A stretch of DNA of 64,000 nucleotides from Gallaecimonas kandeliae (GCF_030450055.1 NZ_CP118480.1:1763415-1827414); one strand, 5' to 3'. Positions 9,082 to 18,111 are shown, counted from the stretch's first letter. Notes: a model not told the origin generated them from the letters alone. Numbers and translations: made by a program.

Positions 9082-9666
9082 ATGCGCCTTTGTGATACCG
9101 ACATCGAACGTTACCTGGCCGATGGCCGCATCCAGATAGTGCCGCCGCCGGCCAGCGACTCCATCAGTGGCGTCAGCGTCGACGTGCGCCTCGGTAACCA
9201 GTTCCGGGTCTTCCAGGATCACCAGGCGCCCTTCATCGACCTGTCCGGCCCCCGTTCCGAGGTCAACGCCGCCTTGGAAAGGGTGATGAGCGATGAGATC
9301 ACCATTGCCGACGGCGACGCCTTCTTCCTGCACCCCGGCGAGCTGGCCCTGGCCGTGACATTGGAGTCCGTGACCTTGCCCGACGACATCGTCGGCTGGC
9401 TGGACGGCCGCTCGTCCCTTGCCCGCCTGGGGCTGATGGTGCACGTCACCGCCCACCGCATCGATCCGGGCTGGTCCGGGCGCATCGTCCTGGAGTTCTA
9501 CAACTCCGGCAAGCTGCCCCTGGCCCTGCGGCCCAAGATGAAGATAGGGGCGCTCAACTTCGAGACCCTGTCCGCCCCGGCGGCGCGCCCCTACAACAAG
9601 CGCCAAGACGCCAAGTACAAGGACCAACAGGGCGCCGTGGCCAGCCGCATCGACAGGGACAACTGA
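9082..9666 (+). CDS. dcd: dCTP deaminase
   Basis: Dcd converts dCTP to dUTP, the precursor of dTTP. The 194-residue length matches E. coli (193). Conserved segments include [32 protein letters not shown] with the catalytic region, and [17 protein letters not shown], which binds nucleotide at the trimer interface. It lies 9 bp after udk, and its TGA overlaps the arfB ATG by one base, so a udk-dcd-arfB operon is likely. Confidence 0.96.
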   Translation: MRLCDTDIERYLADGRIQIVPPPASDSISGVSVDVRLGNQFRVFQDHQAPFIDLSGPRSEVNAALERVMSDEITIADGDAFFLHPGELALAVTLESVTLPDDIVGWLDGRSSLARLGLMVHVTAHRIDPGWSGRIVLEFYNSGKLPLALRPKMKIGALNFETLSAPAARPYNKRQDAKYKDQQGAVASRIDRDN

Positions 9667-10082
9667 TGCTGTTGCTCTCTGGCCGCGTCCATATTCCCTT
9701 GAACGAGCTGCAGTTTTCGACTCAGCGCGCCCAGGGGGCCGGCGGCCAGCACGTTAACACCACCGATTCCTCTGTGCTGCTCAAGTTCGACTTCGAAGCC
9801 TCTCCTTCGCTGCCCGAGCATTACAAGGAGGGGCTCAGGCGCCTGAGCTCCCACCTGATCCACGGCAACCTCATCGTCATCAAGGCCCAGGAATACCGCT
9901 CCCAGCATATGAACAAGGACGCGGCCATAGAGCGGCTCAAGGCGCTGCTGGAGCAGGCCGGGCACAGGCCCAAGGTACGGCGGGCCACCAAGCCCACCAA
10001 GGCCTCCCAGGAGCGCCGCATCCAGTCCAAGAAGGGCAGGGCCCAGGTGAAGTCGGGCCGCGGCAAGGTGCGTTTCGACTAA
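9666..10082 (+). CDS. arfB: Peptidyl-tRNA hydrolase ArfB (alternative ribosome rescue)
   Basis: ArfB releases peptides from ribosomes stalled without a stop codon. The 138-residue protein has the release-factor GGQ motif in QGAGGQHVNTTDSS at about residues 22-35, and a long basic C-terminal tail (KVRRATKPTKASQERRIQSK) that in the E. coli protein inserts into the mRNA channel. The ATG overlaps the dcd stop as TGATG, indicating translational coupling. Confidence 0.92.
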   Translation: MLLLSGRVHIPLNELQFSTQRAQGAGGQHVNTTDSSVLLKFDFEASPSLPEHYKEGLRRLSSHLIHGNLIVIKAQEYRSQHMNKDAAIERLKALLEQAGHRPKVRRATKPTKASQERRIQSKKGRAQVKSGRGKVRFD

Positions 10083-10092
10083 AAGGCGGCTA

Positions 10093-10111
10093 TGGTCTTT
10101 TCAAAAGACCA
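10093..10111. repeat. Short inverted repeat between arfB and the lipase-fold gene
   Basis: TGGTCTTTT and AAAAGACCA form 9-bp arms around a single central base. It could be a weak hairpin or a protein-binding site; there is no T-tract, so I do not call it a terminator. Confidence 0.4.
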
Positions 10112-10123
10112 GAGTGAGTTGCC

Positions 10124-10882
10124 GTGAGTTTCTACAATCACCCCCAACACTTGAGCAGGGCCAACCTGGCCCACCTGAGCACCCTCAGCCTCGAGCTGGG
10201 TGAGGGCATGTTCAAGCAAGAAGCCCTGGCCGTCGGCGAGGTCCGCCTGGGGCTGGAGATCACCAACAAGCACCTGATCGTCGTGGTGCACCATCCCGAA
10301 ACCAATACCCGCGACTGGGCCACGGATCTCAAGGCCTTGCCGGTGCCCTGGCCTGAGGCCAGGCCCCTTGGCAAGGTCCACCAGGGCTTCCTGGCCCTGG
10401 CCCACCAATGCCTGCCACAGCTGGTGCCGGTGCTGGCCAAACACCTCAAGGCCGGGGTGGCGCTCTGGCTCACCGGCCACGGCGTCGGCGGCGCCATCGC
10501 CTCAGTGCTGGCCGCCGAGCTGGCGCTGGTGGAGGAGCTGGAAGTCACGGGACTCTGCACCTTCGGCAGCCCCAGGGTATTCGACAACCGCCTGGCCGCC
10601 GCCCTGGAAGAGGTGCTGGGGGAACTCTATTGGCGGGTGGTCAACGACCAGGACGTGGTGACCCGGCTGCCGCCCCGCTGCTTTGGTTACCGCCACGGCG
10701 GCCATCTCAGCTATTTCGACGCTACGGGCCGGCTGCATCTGGCCGACGGCCAGCGCTGGTGGGACGGCTTCTGGGACCGCTGCCAGTACCACGGCCAATG
10801 GTTATTCGCCAAGGATATCAGTGACATCAACGAACACAGCGTCGAGGAGTACCAGTTCCTGACCCTGGGGGCTCGCCATTGA
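10124..10882 (+). CDS. Class 3 lipase-fold protein lacking the nucleophile serine (predicted non-catalytic)
   Basis: The 252-residue protein aligns by motif with class 3 lipases: LWLTGHGVGGAIASVLAAELA, LCTFGSPRVFDNRLA, VVNDQDVVTRLPPR and a late histidine in NEHSVEEY. In active enzymes the first motif is GHSxGG; here residue 120 is Gly (codon GGC at 10481-10483), so the nucleophile is missing while the Asp and His positions remain. There is no signal peptide, so it is probably cytoplasmic. Translation starts at GTG 10124. It overlaps the next gene by four bases, so the pair is coupled. Function is unknown; it may be a binding protein or a decayed enzyme. Confidence 0.75.
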   Translation: MSFYNHPQHLSRANLAHLSTLSLELGEGMFKQEALAVGEVRLGLEITNKHLIVVVHHPETNTRDWATDLKALPVPWPEARPLGKVHQGFLALAHQCLPQLVPVLAKHLKAGVALWLTGHGVGGAIASVLAAELALVEELEVTGLCTFGSPRVFDNRLAAALEEVLGELYWRVVNDQDVVTRLPPRCFGYRHGGHLSYFDATGRLHLADGQRWWDGFWDRCQYHGQWLFAKDISDINEHSVEEYQFLTLGARH

Positions 10883-11187
10883 ACGACAGCCTGATCTACA
10901 CCGCCGCCAACAACCTGGAGGCCTACCTGCTGCAAGGGCTCTTCCAGGGGGAGGGCATAGGGGTCTGGCTGGACAGTGACGCCCTGATGGGGGCCGTGGG
11001 CGAGTTGCCCACCGAGGTGCAGCAGGTGCGGATCTGGTGCAATGCCTATCAGCTCGACAGGGCCAAACAGGTCCTGGCCGGCTACCTGCAGACCGCCAAC
11101 AGCGACTGGTATTGTGGCGGCTGTGGCGAGGTCAATGGCGGCGCCTTCGAGATCTGCTGGCGCTGCCAGCGTCCCAGCCGCTTCTAA
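10879..11187 (+). CDS. DUF2007-like protein with C-terminal zinc ribbon
   Basis: The 102-residue protein starts with IYTAANNLEAYLLQGLFQGEGIGVWLDSDAL, the typical start of DUF2007 (putative signal-transducing) proteins, and continues with a ferredoxin-like half containing AYQLDRAKQVLAGYL. It ends in a zinc ribbon, WYCGGCGEVNGGAFEICWRC, with two CxxC pairs. Start is TTG 10879, overlapping the lipase-fold stop as TTGA. The tight coupling suggests the two proteins act together, but I cannot name the role. Confidence 0.72.
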   Translation: MNDSLIYTAANNLEAYLLQGLFQGEGIGVWLDSDALMGAVGELPTEVQQVRIWCNAYQLDRAKQVLAGYLQTANSDWYCGGCGEVNGGAFEICWRCQRPSRF

Positions 11188-11222
11188 CTTTTACAGTTCA
11201 TTTTTCAAAAAACGGTAAAAAT

Positions 11223-11250
11223 AAAGGCGCCAGAGCGGCGCCTTTATCCT
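11223..11250. terminator. Bidirectional terminator between DUF2007 and cnoX-like genes
   Basis: AAAGGCGCC and GGCGCCTTT form a perfect 9-bp stem around AGAGC between two converging genes, with A-rich sequence on the left and a short T-rich tail on the right. Confidence 0.75.
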
Positions 11251-11262
11251 TTCCTGACACTG

Positions 11263-12117
11263 TCAGTACAGCAAGCTGAACAGCTGGCGGCGGTACTTGG
11301 CGGCCAGGGCGTTACCCTGGCCCAGGGTGGCGAGGATATCCAGGCAGGTCTGCTTGGCCTCGCCGTTTTGGAAGCCCAGATCGGCGCGCAGTATGGCCAG
11401 CAGCGCCTCCAGGGCCTCCTCGTGGCGGCCGGCGGCGGAGAGCTGCACGGCCAGTTTGAGGCGCAGGCCATTGTCCTCGGGGGCGGCCTCCAAGGCCTGG
11501 CTCAGCTCACGGATCTCCGGGCTGTCGGCCGCGTCCTGTTTCAGCGTCAGTTCTGCCACCAGCGCCTTGTAGTCGCCGTCCTGCTGGGCCAAGGGGAAGC
11601 CGGCCAGCAGCTTTTGTGCCTCGTCCAGGCGCTGGGCCAGCAGGTAGGCGCGGGCCAGGGCCAGTTGCACCGGGTAGGGATCGGCGGCGTTGTGGGCCGC
11701 CTGGGACAGGTGGCTGATGGCGCCGGTGCTGTCACCGGCGTCAAGGGCGGCAAGGCCCGCTTCCAGATCCGGGTCCACAGGGGCCGGCAGGTGCTTGTCC
11801 AGCAGGGCCTTGAGGCTTTGCTCGGTCTGGGGGCCGGCCAGGCCGTCGATGGGGCGGCCCTGGTCGACCAGGTAGAGGGTTGGGACGCTCTGGATCTGGA
11901 ACTGGGCGGCCAGCATCTGCTGGGCGTCGCAGTCGACCTTGGCCAACAGGAAACGGCCCTGGTACTGCCCGGCCAGGTTCTCGGCAAGGGCCAGCAGCTG
12001 TTCGCTGGGTCCGTGGCCCTTGACGTGGAAGGCGACCAGGATCGGCTGTGCGAAGGAGGCTTCCAGCAGTTGCTGCTGAACATTTTCTAGGGTGGCGTCG
12101 AAGCTGTATTGGCTCAT
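11263..12117 (-). CDS. cnoX: Thioredoxin-fold/TPR co-chaperone, CnoX (YbbN) family
   Basis: CnoX is a chaperone that holds unfolding proteins and passes them to GroEL or DnaK. The 284-residue length equals E. coli CnoX. Residues 1-110 are a thioredoxin fold (VAFHVKGHGPSEQLL, then SVPTLYLVDQGRPIDGLAG) and the rest is helical TPR-like repeats. The active-site position reads KGHGPSEQ with no cysteine, whereas E. coli has SxxC, so no thioredoxin-type redox chemistry is expected. I chose the ATG at 12117; upstream in-frame sequence is non-coding in appearance. Confidence 0.85.
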   Translation of the reverse strand: MSQYSFDATLENVQQQLLEASFAQPILVAFHVKGHGPSEQLLALAENLAGQYQGRFLLAKVDCDAQQMLAAQFQIQSVPTLYLVDQGRPIDGLAGPQTEQSLKALLDKHLPAPVDPDLEAGLAALDAGDSTGAISHLSQAAHNAADPYPVQLALARAYLLAQRLDEAQKLLAGFPLAQQDGDYKALVAELTLKQDAADSPEIRELSQALEAAPEDNGLRLKLAVQLSAAGRHEEALEALLAILRADLGFQNGEAKQTCLDILATLGQGNALAAKYRRQLFSLLY

Positions 12118-12293
12118 AGGGTTCTTGGCGTTTGAGTCATGTTTGCAATATGGGGGCTGGCTCTCAAAAAGCAAGGCAGACACTGATGAGGTATTAGCGC
12201 TTTGTGCCTGTACTTGTACATTTACATTGCAGTAACATGGCGTTGTAGACAAAGAGACCGTTTTAAGCGGCGAAAAAACAAGGAATTAGGGCT

Positions 12294-13514
12294 TTGAAAA
12301 AAACACTGATAGCCGTCTCCGTGCTTGCATTGACCGCTGCCGGCAGCACCTTTTATGTCGGCCAGCAGGCCGAACCTCAATATGAGGCCTGGATCCAGGG
12401 CCTGTCCGGCAAGGGCCTCAAGGCCGAAAGCCTGGGCTATGACGCCAAGCTGCTGGAGGCCACGGCCAAGACCCGCCTGACCCTGACCGATCCTGAGCTG
12501 GTGGCGCTGTTGGCCGAACAGGGCCTGCCCAGCAGCATCATCCTCGAACACCAGTTCCGCTTCCTGCCTTGGCAGGTGACAGGCCATACCCAACCGCTCT
12601 GGGAAGGGGATGGCGCCAAACTCAAGGGCCTCTTCGACGATGCCAGCCCCCTGGCCGTCACCAGCGTCCAGACCCTCTGGGGTAGCCAGTCTGTCGAAGG
12701 CCGCCTGGGTTACCTGCAGCGGAACGAGGACGGTCACGGCCTGCGGCTTTTCCCCCTGACCTTCAGCTTCCATGGCAACGCCGACGGCTGGACCCAGCAC
12801 CTCAACTGGAACGGCCTCGAATGGCAGGCCGGCCAGGACCGCCTGGTGCTGTCCGGGGTCAAGCTGGGCCGCAAAGGGCAGGGCGACGACCAGCAATACC
12901 AGGCCGAAATCGGGGCCTTGACCTTTAGCGACGGTGGCTTCCTTGGCCTGTCCAACCTCAAGATCACCGGCGATCTGGCGCGCCAGGGGGGCAGGGTACA
13001 GCGCCACAGCCAGTGGCAGGCCGACGAGGGCAAGTACAACAGCGAGCATTTCAAGGATCTGGGCCTGGACCTGGCCCTGGATAACTTGGATGAAGAGGCC
13101 CTGTCCCGTTTGGGCTCGGCCGTGCTGGCCCTGGCCCTGGACAAGAGCGATGACAAGGCCACCACGGATAATTTCCTCAGCACCCTGACGGCGCTGCTGG
13201 CCAAGGGCGGTAGCCTTTCCTTCGACAAGCTGCGCCTCAGCTCCGACACCGGCAACCTCTCTGGCCAGGGCCACTTGACCGTCAAGGCAGGGCCCTTCGA
13301 CAGCCTCAAGGGCTTCATGGCCCAGGCCGACGGCCAGGTACGGCTCAGCCTGCCTCAGCACTTGGGGAGCCTGGAGCCCCTGGATGCCGACACCCTGGCC
13401 CTGTTCAAGGAAAGGGGCTGGCTCAAGGAGCAGGGCCAGGATCTGCTGCTGGACTTCCAGATCAAGAACAAGCAGCTGACCCTCAACCAGCAGCCGTTGC
13501 TCTCGGCACTCTGA
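12294..13514 (+). CDS. DUF945 (YdgA-like) periplasmic protein
   Basis: The 406-residue protein has an N-terminal membrane segment (TLIAVSVLALTAAGSTFYVG) followed by QQAEPQYEAWI, the usual start of DUF945/YdgA proteins. The remainder is a long beta-rich body with repeated hydrophobic/polar alternation. The function of the family is not established. Translation appears to start at TTG 12294, with AAGGAA upstream. It is the first of three same-strand genes (with the FG-GAP protein 13 bp on and the GGDEF-EAL enzyme after that), so it may be part of an envelope-related operon. Confidence 0.75.
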   Translation: MKKTLIAVSVLALTAAGSTFYVGQQAEPQYEAWIQGLSGKGLKAESLGYDAKLLEATAKTRLTLTDPELVALLAEQGLPSSIILEHQFRFLPWQVTGHTQPLWEGDGAKLKGLFDDASPLAVTSVQTLWGSQSVEGRLGYLQRNEDGHGLRLFPLTFSFHGNADGWTQHLNWNGLEWQAGQDRLVLSGVKLGRKGQGDDQQYQAEIGALTFSDGGFLGLSNLKITGDLARQGGRVQRHSQWQADEGKYNSEHFKDLGLDLALDNLDEEALSRLGSAVLALALDKSDDKATTDNFLSTLTALLAKGGSLSFDKLRLSSDTGNLSGQGHLTVKAGPFDSLKGFMAQADGQVRLSLPQHLGSLEPLDADTLALFKERGWLKEQGQDLLLDFQIKNKQLTLNQQPLLSAL

Positions 13515-13527
13515 AGGGGACGGCAGC

Positions 13528-14895
13528 ATGGGCGCAAAAGGGATTTTGTTGGTGATGCTGTCACTACCGGCCTGGGGGGCGCAATGGACGGCGTTGCCCC
13601 TGCCTGCCCCGGGGGACGGGGACTGGCAGGAGGCGGCCGGCACTGTCTATGTCGCCGGCCGTGACCAGGGCCGGCCGGTCCTTAACCGCTTGGACAACCG
13701 CACCTGGCAGGCCAGCGCCGTTCCCCTGCCAGCGGATACCGATCGCTTCTGCGCCCTGGACGACGGCAGCCTGCTGCTCTTTTCCCGGGACCAGATCTGG
13801 CTGGGCGGCGACCAGCCCAGGCTGCTTGGCCGCTTTCCCAGTCTCTGGCGCGGCCTGGCGCCGCGGGATCTCAACAAGGTCGGCTGGTGCCAGGGCAACC
13901 GTCTCTTCCTCCCCGATTTCGACCAGCTGCGCGTCTATTCCCTGGTTCAAGGCCAACTCAAGCTGGACGCCGGGCTGCCGGTCAGCGCCTTCATGTCCTT
14001 GAACCGCGGAGCCCCCAGCTACAGGGGCAAGTCCCTCTACCTGGCCGACATCGACCTGGACGGCACCGCCGATCTGCTGGTGGAGGACGACGGCCTCTAC
14101 TACTTTCGCGGCAAGGGGGCCGGCTTTGAACCCGAGCCGCTGCGCTTCGCGCCGGCCCTCGAGCTGACGCCCCTGGCCAGGCGTGCCGTGCGGCTGAACG
14201 ACGGCGAGGACTTCGCCAAGCTCAGGATCCGCACCCTGGAGGCGGTGACCGATCTGGACGGGGACGGCCTGGCCGACCTGGTGGTGAGCAGCCTGCGCAC
14301 CAAGAGTCTGCTGGATCAGGAGGTGGTCTTCGAGATCCACTTTGGGCGCCGCACCGACAGTGGCCTGGGTTTTACCGTGGCCCCGGACGCCACCTTCAAG
14401 ACCCAGGGGGTAGTATTCAGCCTGCGCCGCCAGGACGTGGACGGTGACGGCCGCATCGACTTCTTCACCCCGGCCGTCAGGCTCGGCCTCGGCAAGGTGG
14501 TATCGGCGTTGCTCACCGGCTCTGTGTCGGTGGATCTGCGCCTGGAAAGGCAGACCCCACAGCGCCGGCTCCAGGCCGCCGGCAAGGGGGTGACGGCAGA
14601 CATGAAGGTGTCCATCGGCAGCGGCGAGTTTCGCATCCCATTGATGGCGGCGGCCCGCCTGGAGGGCCGCCAAGCCAGCTTTGTGGTGCAGAGCGACGAA
14701 GACGAGGTAAGCCTCTATGGGCTCGAAGGCGACAGGCTCAAGCGCTTGCAGCGGCTGAAGCTGCCCCTGCCCAAGGACGGCGGCCGCTGGCTGGCCGGCC
14801 CCGGCTGGTTGCTGCTGTTGCCCGGCCCTCAGGACCAGGTGCGAGACCGGCTGCTGCTGATCCAGGCCAAGGCCCAGGCCAGCTCCCAGCCCTGA
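13528..14895 (+). CDS. Secreted FG-GAP/VCBS-repeat protein
   Basis: The 455-residue protein has a signal peptide (ILLVMLSLPAWGAQ) and at least three calcium-binding FG-GAP-type loops: DIDLDGTADLLVED, VTDLDGDGLADLVVS and QDVDGDGRIDFFTP. Such repeats form beta-propeller blades that bind Ca2+ and often mediate adhesion or ligand binding. No catalytic domain is recognisable. It is 13 bp downstream of the DUF945 gene, which suggests co-translation. Whether it stays periplasmic or reaches the surface cannot be told. Confidence 0.72.
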   Translation: MGAKGILLVMLSLPAWGAQWTALPLPAPGDGDWQEAAGTVYVAGRDQGRPVLNRLDNRTWQASAVPLPADTDRFCALDDGSLLLFSRDQIWLGGDQPRLLGRFPSLWRGLAPRDLNKVGWCQGNRLFLPDFDQLRVYSLVQGQLKLDAGLPVSAFMSLNRGAPSYRGKSLYLADIDLDGTADLLVEDDGLYYFRGKGAGFEPEPLRFAPALELTPLARRAVRLNDGEDFAKLRIRTLEAVTDLDGDGLADLVVSSLRTKSLLDQEVVFEIHFGRRTDSGLGFTVAPDATFKTQGVVFSLRRQDVDGDGRIDFFTPAVRLGLGKVVSALLTGSVSVDLRLERQTPQRRLQAAGKGVTADMKVSIGSGEFRIPLMAAARLEGRQASFVVQSDEDEVSLYGLEGDRLKRLQRLKLPLPKDGGRWLAGPGWLLLLPGPQDQVRDRLLLIQAKAQASSQP

Positions 14896-14953
14896 GGTTG
14901 TCACGCCCCTGTCATGGAGCTGGGGTAGCCTGCCGGGCATTGGCTCCCCGGCT

Positions 14954-17620
14954 ATGGTCCTGGTGCAAGTGTCCCCCTCGGCAAATCGCTACCTCCCCTT
15001 GTTGTTGTTGGTTTTCCTCTGGACCCTGCTGGGCTGGGGCGGTTATTGGCTGGTCCAGCAGAACCAGCATCACCAGGCCCAGCAGACCCATATCCTGGCT
15101 TTGCAGATAGAGGAGCGCCTCAAGACCTTTGCCAAAGAGCGCCAGGCGGCCCTGAAACAGCTGGCCGCCGTCTGGCCCCTGACCCATCCCAACACCGAAA
15201 ACTGGTTCTATCAGGAGGCCGGCAACCTCCAGAACATGCTGCCGGGCCTGTCTTACCTTGCCTGGCAAGACGGCCAGGGGCGGCTGCGCATCAGCCGCAG
15301 GACGGCCGAGATCCAGGGCTGTGAACAGCAAGAGGGCAGCACCCCCATCAGCCCACAGCTCGGGCAGATCCGCTACCGCATCGCCCTCTGCCAGGTACTG
15401 CCCACCATCCTCGACAGCGCCCTGGCCACCGGTTTTGCCGCCGAGGTGCAACTGGGGGACCAGACCGTCTACCGGTTGGGGCAGGGTGGCGATATCCAGG
15501 TGGCGGAGCAGTTCCCCTGGTTCGGTAGCTCCTTGCGCCTAAGCCTGTCGCCTTCGGCCCGCCTTGGCTGGCACCTTTACCTGATGATAGGGGCGGCGAT
15601 GCTGGTGGTATTGATGCTGTCGGTGCTGATCCAGGTATCCCTCAAGCGCGCCTGGGCCCTCAACCGCAGCCGCGTCTTTTTCCAGGGGGCCTCCCAGGCC
15701 GCCATGGACGGCCTGCTGGTGCTGAGCCCGGGGAGGGAGGACTGGTCGGTGGCCGAGCATAACGCCGCCCTGGTCCGGATCCTGCCGGTAAGCCCAGGCC
15801 TGACACTGATGGAGCTTTGCCAGCGCCTACAGCAGCCGGCCCTGGCGGCAGAGCTGATGGCCTTGCCGGCCCAGGCCGGCAGCCTTATCCGCCAGTTTGG
15901 CCTGCCTGATGGCCGCTGGCTGCAGCTGCAGGGCGTAGCGGCGGGGGAGAACCTCGCCATCACCTTGCGCGACATCACAGAGCTCAAGCTAAAGGAACAG
16001 GATCTGGCCGACCGTGAGGCCAAGTACCGGCGCCTCATCGAAGGGCTGCGCGGCCACCTCATCTTCACCCTCGACGAGCAGGGCCAGCCGGCTTTCATCT
16101 CCAAAGGCGGGGCCGAGCTGTTCGGCCAGCGGGAGGCGACTGCCGTATTGGAGGAGCTGCGGGGCCACAACCGCTGGCAGGAGGCCAAGGCCAGGCTGCT
16201 GGCCGGGGAAAGCTCGGTGCGGTTGCAGCTGCCCCTGGCCTTGCCCGAACTGGGCGAACGGCGGGTCGAAGTGGCCCTTGGCAAGGTGGAGGGGGGCTTC
16301 GAGGGCATCTTACGGGATGTGACCGACGAGGCAGAATTGCTGCGGCGCATCCGCCACCAGGCGGCCCACGATGCCCTGACGGGCCTTGCCAACCGCTACG
16401 CCTTCGACAAGGCCCTGGGCCTGGCCTGGGAAAGCGGCGAGCCCTGCCAGGGGCTGCTGCTGATGGATCTCGACCAGTTCAAGCTGGTCAACGACCGCTT
16501 TGGCCATGAACTGGGGGACGCCCTGTTGGTGGCCGTGGCCCAGCGCCTGGAACTGGCCTTGGGCGGCAAGGGCCTGTTGGCGAGGCTCGGGGGTGACGAA
16601 TTCGCCGTCCTGCTGCAGGGGGATCACCAGGCCCTGGATGGCCAGGCAGATGCACTGCGCCAAGCCCTGTGCGCAGAGCCGCTCCAGGCCGGCCCCCACC
16701 AATTCTCCGTCACCGCCAGCCTGGGGCTGGTGCCCTTTGGCGCCGCTCCGGATCCCCAGTCCTTGAAACGCATTGCCGACATGGCCGCCTATGCCGCCAA
16801 GGAAGCCGGCGGCAACCGCTTGCAGTGCTACCGGGAGGGGGACGGTTGGCTCAAGGCCAGGGAAGAGATGATGGCCTGGGCCGACAAGCTGCGCCTGGCC
16901 CTGGAGCAGGACAGGCTGGTGCTGGCGGTGCAGAGCATCGCCCTGGCCCAGCATCCGAACCGGGTGGCCCACCGGGAGGTGCTGGTGCGGCTGCTGGACG
17001 AGGCCGGCCAACTGGTGCCGGCCGGCCGCTTCATCCCGGCCGCCGAACGCTACGGCCTGATGGTGGCCCTGGACAGGGCGGTGATCACCAAGGGCCTGGC
17101 CTGGCTGGCCGGCCAGCCCCAGGAAAAGCTGGCCTTCAACCTCTCCGGCGCCTCGCTGTCGGACCAGGGTTTCTGCCGCTGGCTGCTCGATACCCTGGCC
17201 AAGAGCTCCGTTGCCGCCGAGCAGCTCTGCTTCGAGGTCACTGAAACGGCCGTCATAGAACACCTTGGCCATGCGGTGGAGCTGATGGATGCCTTGAAGG
17301 CCCAGGGCTGCACCTTGTCACTGGACGATTTCGGCTCCGGCATGAGCTCCTTGTCCTACCTCAAGGCCCTGCCGGTGGATCACATCAAGATAGACGGCGC
17401 CTTTGTCCGCGAGATAAAGCACACCCATTTCGACAGGGTGGCGGTGCGCACCATCGCCTCCCTGGCCAGGGCCCTTGGCAAGATGACCATCGCCGAGTAT
17501 GTCACCGACGAGGCCACCCTGGCGCTGCTCAAACGCCTGGGGGTGGACATGGTCCAGGGCTATGCCATCGACGAGCCCCAGCCCCTTGAGCAGCTGCGGC
17601 TCAAGGCCAGCGCTTCCTGA
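14954..17620 (+). CDS. Membrane-bound GGDEF-EAL cyclic-di-GMP enzyme with sensor region
   Basis: The 888-residue protein has two membrane segments (about residues 12-33 and 210-232) enclosing a periplasmic sensor, then PAS-like regions, a GGDEF domain and an EAL domain. The cyclase motif is intact (RLGGDEFAVLL, about residue 545). The EAL signature reads EVLVRL (about residue 674), a variant seen in active phosphodiesterases, and the other catalytic pieces FNLSGASL, FEVTETAVI, LDDFGSGMSSL and IKIDGAFV are present. It could therefore make or break c-di-GMP. A PilZ receptor is encoded about 5 kb away. It ends at a strong terminator. Confidence 0.9.
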   Translation: MVLVQVSPSANRYLPLLLLVFLWTLLGWGGYWLVQQNQHHQAQQTHILALQIEERLKTFAKERQAALKQLAAVWPLTHPNTENWFYQEAGNLQNMLPGLSYLAWQDGQGRLRISRRTAEIQGCEQQEGSTPISPQLGQIRYRIALCQVLPTILDSALATGFAAEVQLGDQTVYRLGQGGDIQVAEQFPWFGSSLRLSLSPSARLGWHLYLMIGAAMLVVLMLSVLIQVSLKRAWALNRSRVFFQGASQAAMDGLLVLSPGREDWSVAEHNAALVRILPVSPGLTLMELCQRLQQPALAAELMALPAQAGSLIRQFGLPDGRWLQLQGVAAGENLAITLRDITELKLKEQDLADREAKYRRLIEGLRGHLIFTLDEQGQPAFISKGGAELFGQREATAVLEELRGHNRWQEAKARLLAGESSVRLQLPLALPELGERRVEVALGKVEGGFEGILRDVTDEAELLRRIRHQAAHDALTGLANRYAFDKALGLAWESGEPCQGLLLMDLDQFKLVNDRFGHELGDALLVAVAQRLELALGGKGLLARLGGDEFAVLLQGDHQALDGQADALRQALCAEPLQAGPHQFSVTASLGLVPFGAAPDPQSLKRIADMAAYAAKEAGGNRLQCYREGDGWLKAREEMMAWADKLRLALEQDRLVLAVQSIALAQHPNRVAHREVLVRLLDEAGQLVPAGRFIPAAERYGLMVALDRAVITKGLAWLAGQPQEKLAFNLSGASLSDQGFCRWLLDTLAKSSVAAEQLCFEVTETAVIEHLGHAVELMDALKAQGCTLSLDDFGSGMSSLSYLKALPVDHIKIDGAFVREIKHTHFDRVAVRTIASLARALGKMTIAEYVTDEATLALLKRLGVDMVQGYAIDEPQPLEQLRLKASAS

Positions 17621-17625
17621 AGCGA

Positions 17626-17651
17626 AAAAGGCGGGTTACCCCGCCTTTTTT
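17626..17651. terminator. Bidirectional terminator after the GGDEF-EAL gene
   Basis: AAAAAGGCGGG and CCCGCCTTTTT pair around TTAC between converging genes. The stop codon of the minus-strand gene at 17650 lies inside the T-tract. Confidence 0.9.
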
Positions 17652-18111
17652 AGATGTGCCGGTAGTCCCCTTCCAAGAGGAAGTCGTCGAGGGCCGCTAC
17701 CAGATCGTCGGCCCGCTCCAGCGGTACCGGGGCCGTGGGGTCGTCTTCGTCCCCTTCATCCTCTTCGGCCCAGAAGAAGGCGCGCAGGGCGTCGCTGAAG
17801 GGACTGCTTTGCTCGCAGAGCTCCTCGATGGTGCCAAGGTAGACGATGCGCCTAAGGCCGACGGTGAGGTCGTTCAAGGCTTCCGCCAATGCCTGGCCTT
17901 CGAGGCTGTCGCAGAGCAGCTCGAAGCGCTCCCGGGCCGATTCCTGTTGCTCTTCGTCCAGCTCCCCGGCCTGGGCTACCAGTTGCAGGTAGTCTTCCAG
18001 CAGGTAGTGGTGCAGGCTGTCGTCGTCATCCAGCCACTGGTACTGGCTGCCACGCTCCAGCAGCATGGTGTGGGAGAAACTGTCGTCGATATGGCAAAGC
18101 ACCCAGGACAT
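17650..18111 (-). CDS. Hypothetical acidic cytoplasmic protein
   Basis: I do not recognise this 153-residue protein. It is strongly acidic and helical (LDEEQQESARERFELLCDSLEG), with no signal peptide or membrane segment, and a C-terminal EEDEGDEDDP stretch. It starts MSWVLCHIDDSFSHTMLL at the ATG 18111. The reading frame continues upstream into the tRNA-Pro gene, which is not coding. It lies 67 bp downstream of the tRNA terminator, so it has its own promoter or depends on readthrough. Confidence 0.6.
   Translation of the reverse strand: MSWVLCHIDDSFSHTMLLERGSQYQWLDDDDSLHHYLLEDYLQLVAQAGELDEEQQESARERFELLCDSLEGQALAEALNDLTVGLRRIVYLGTIEELCEQSSPFSDALRAFFWAEEDEGDEDDPTAPVPLERADDLVAALDDFLLEGDYRHI

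Noticed and set aside
13552-13564. GTGATGCTGTCAC, one mismatch from a MatP matS site.
   Set aside because: A single copy within a signal-peptide coding region is weak; no others with one or fewer mismatches were seen. A genome-wide count would be needed.
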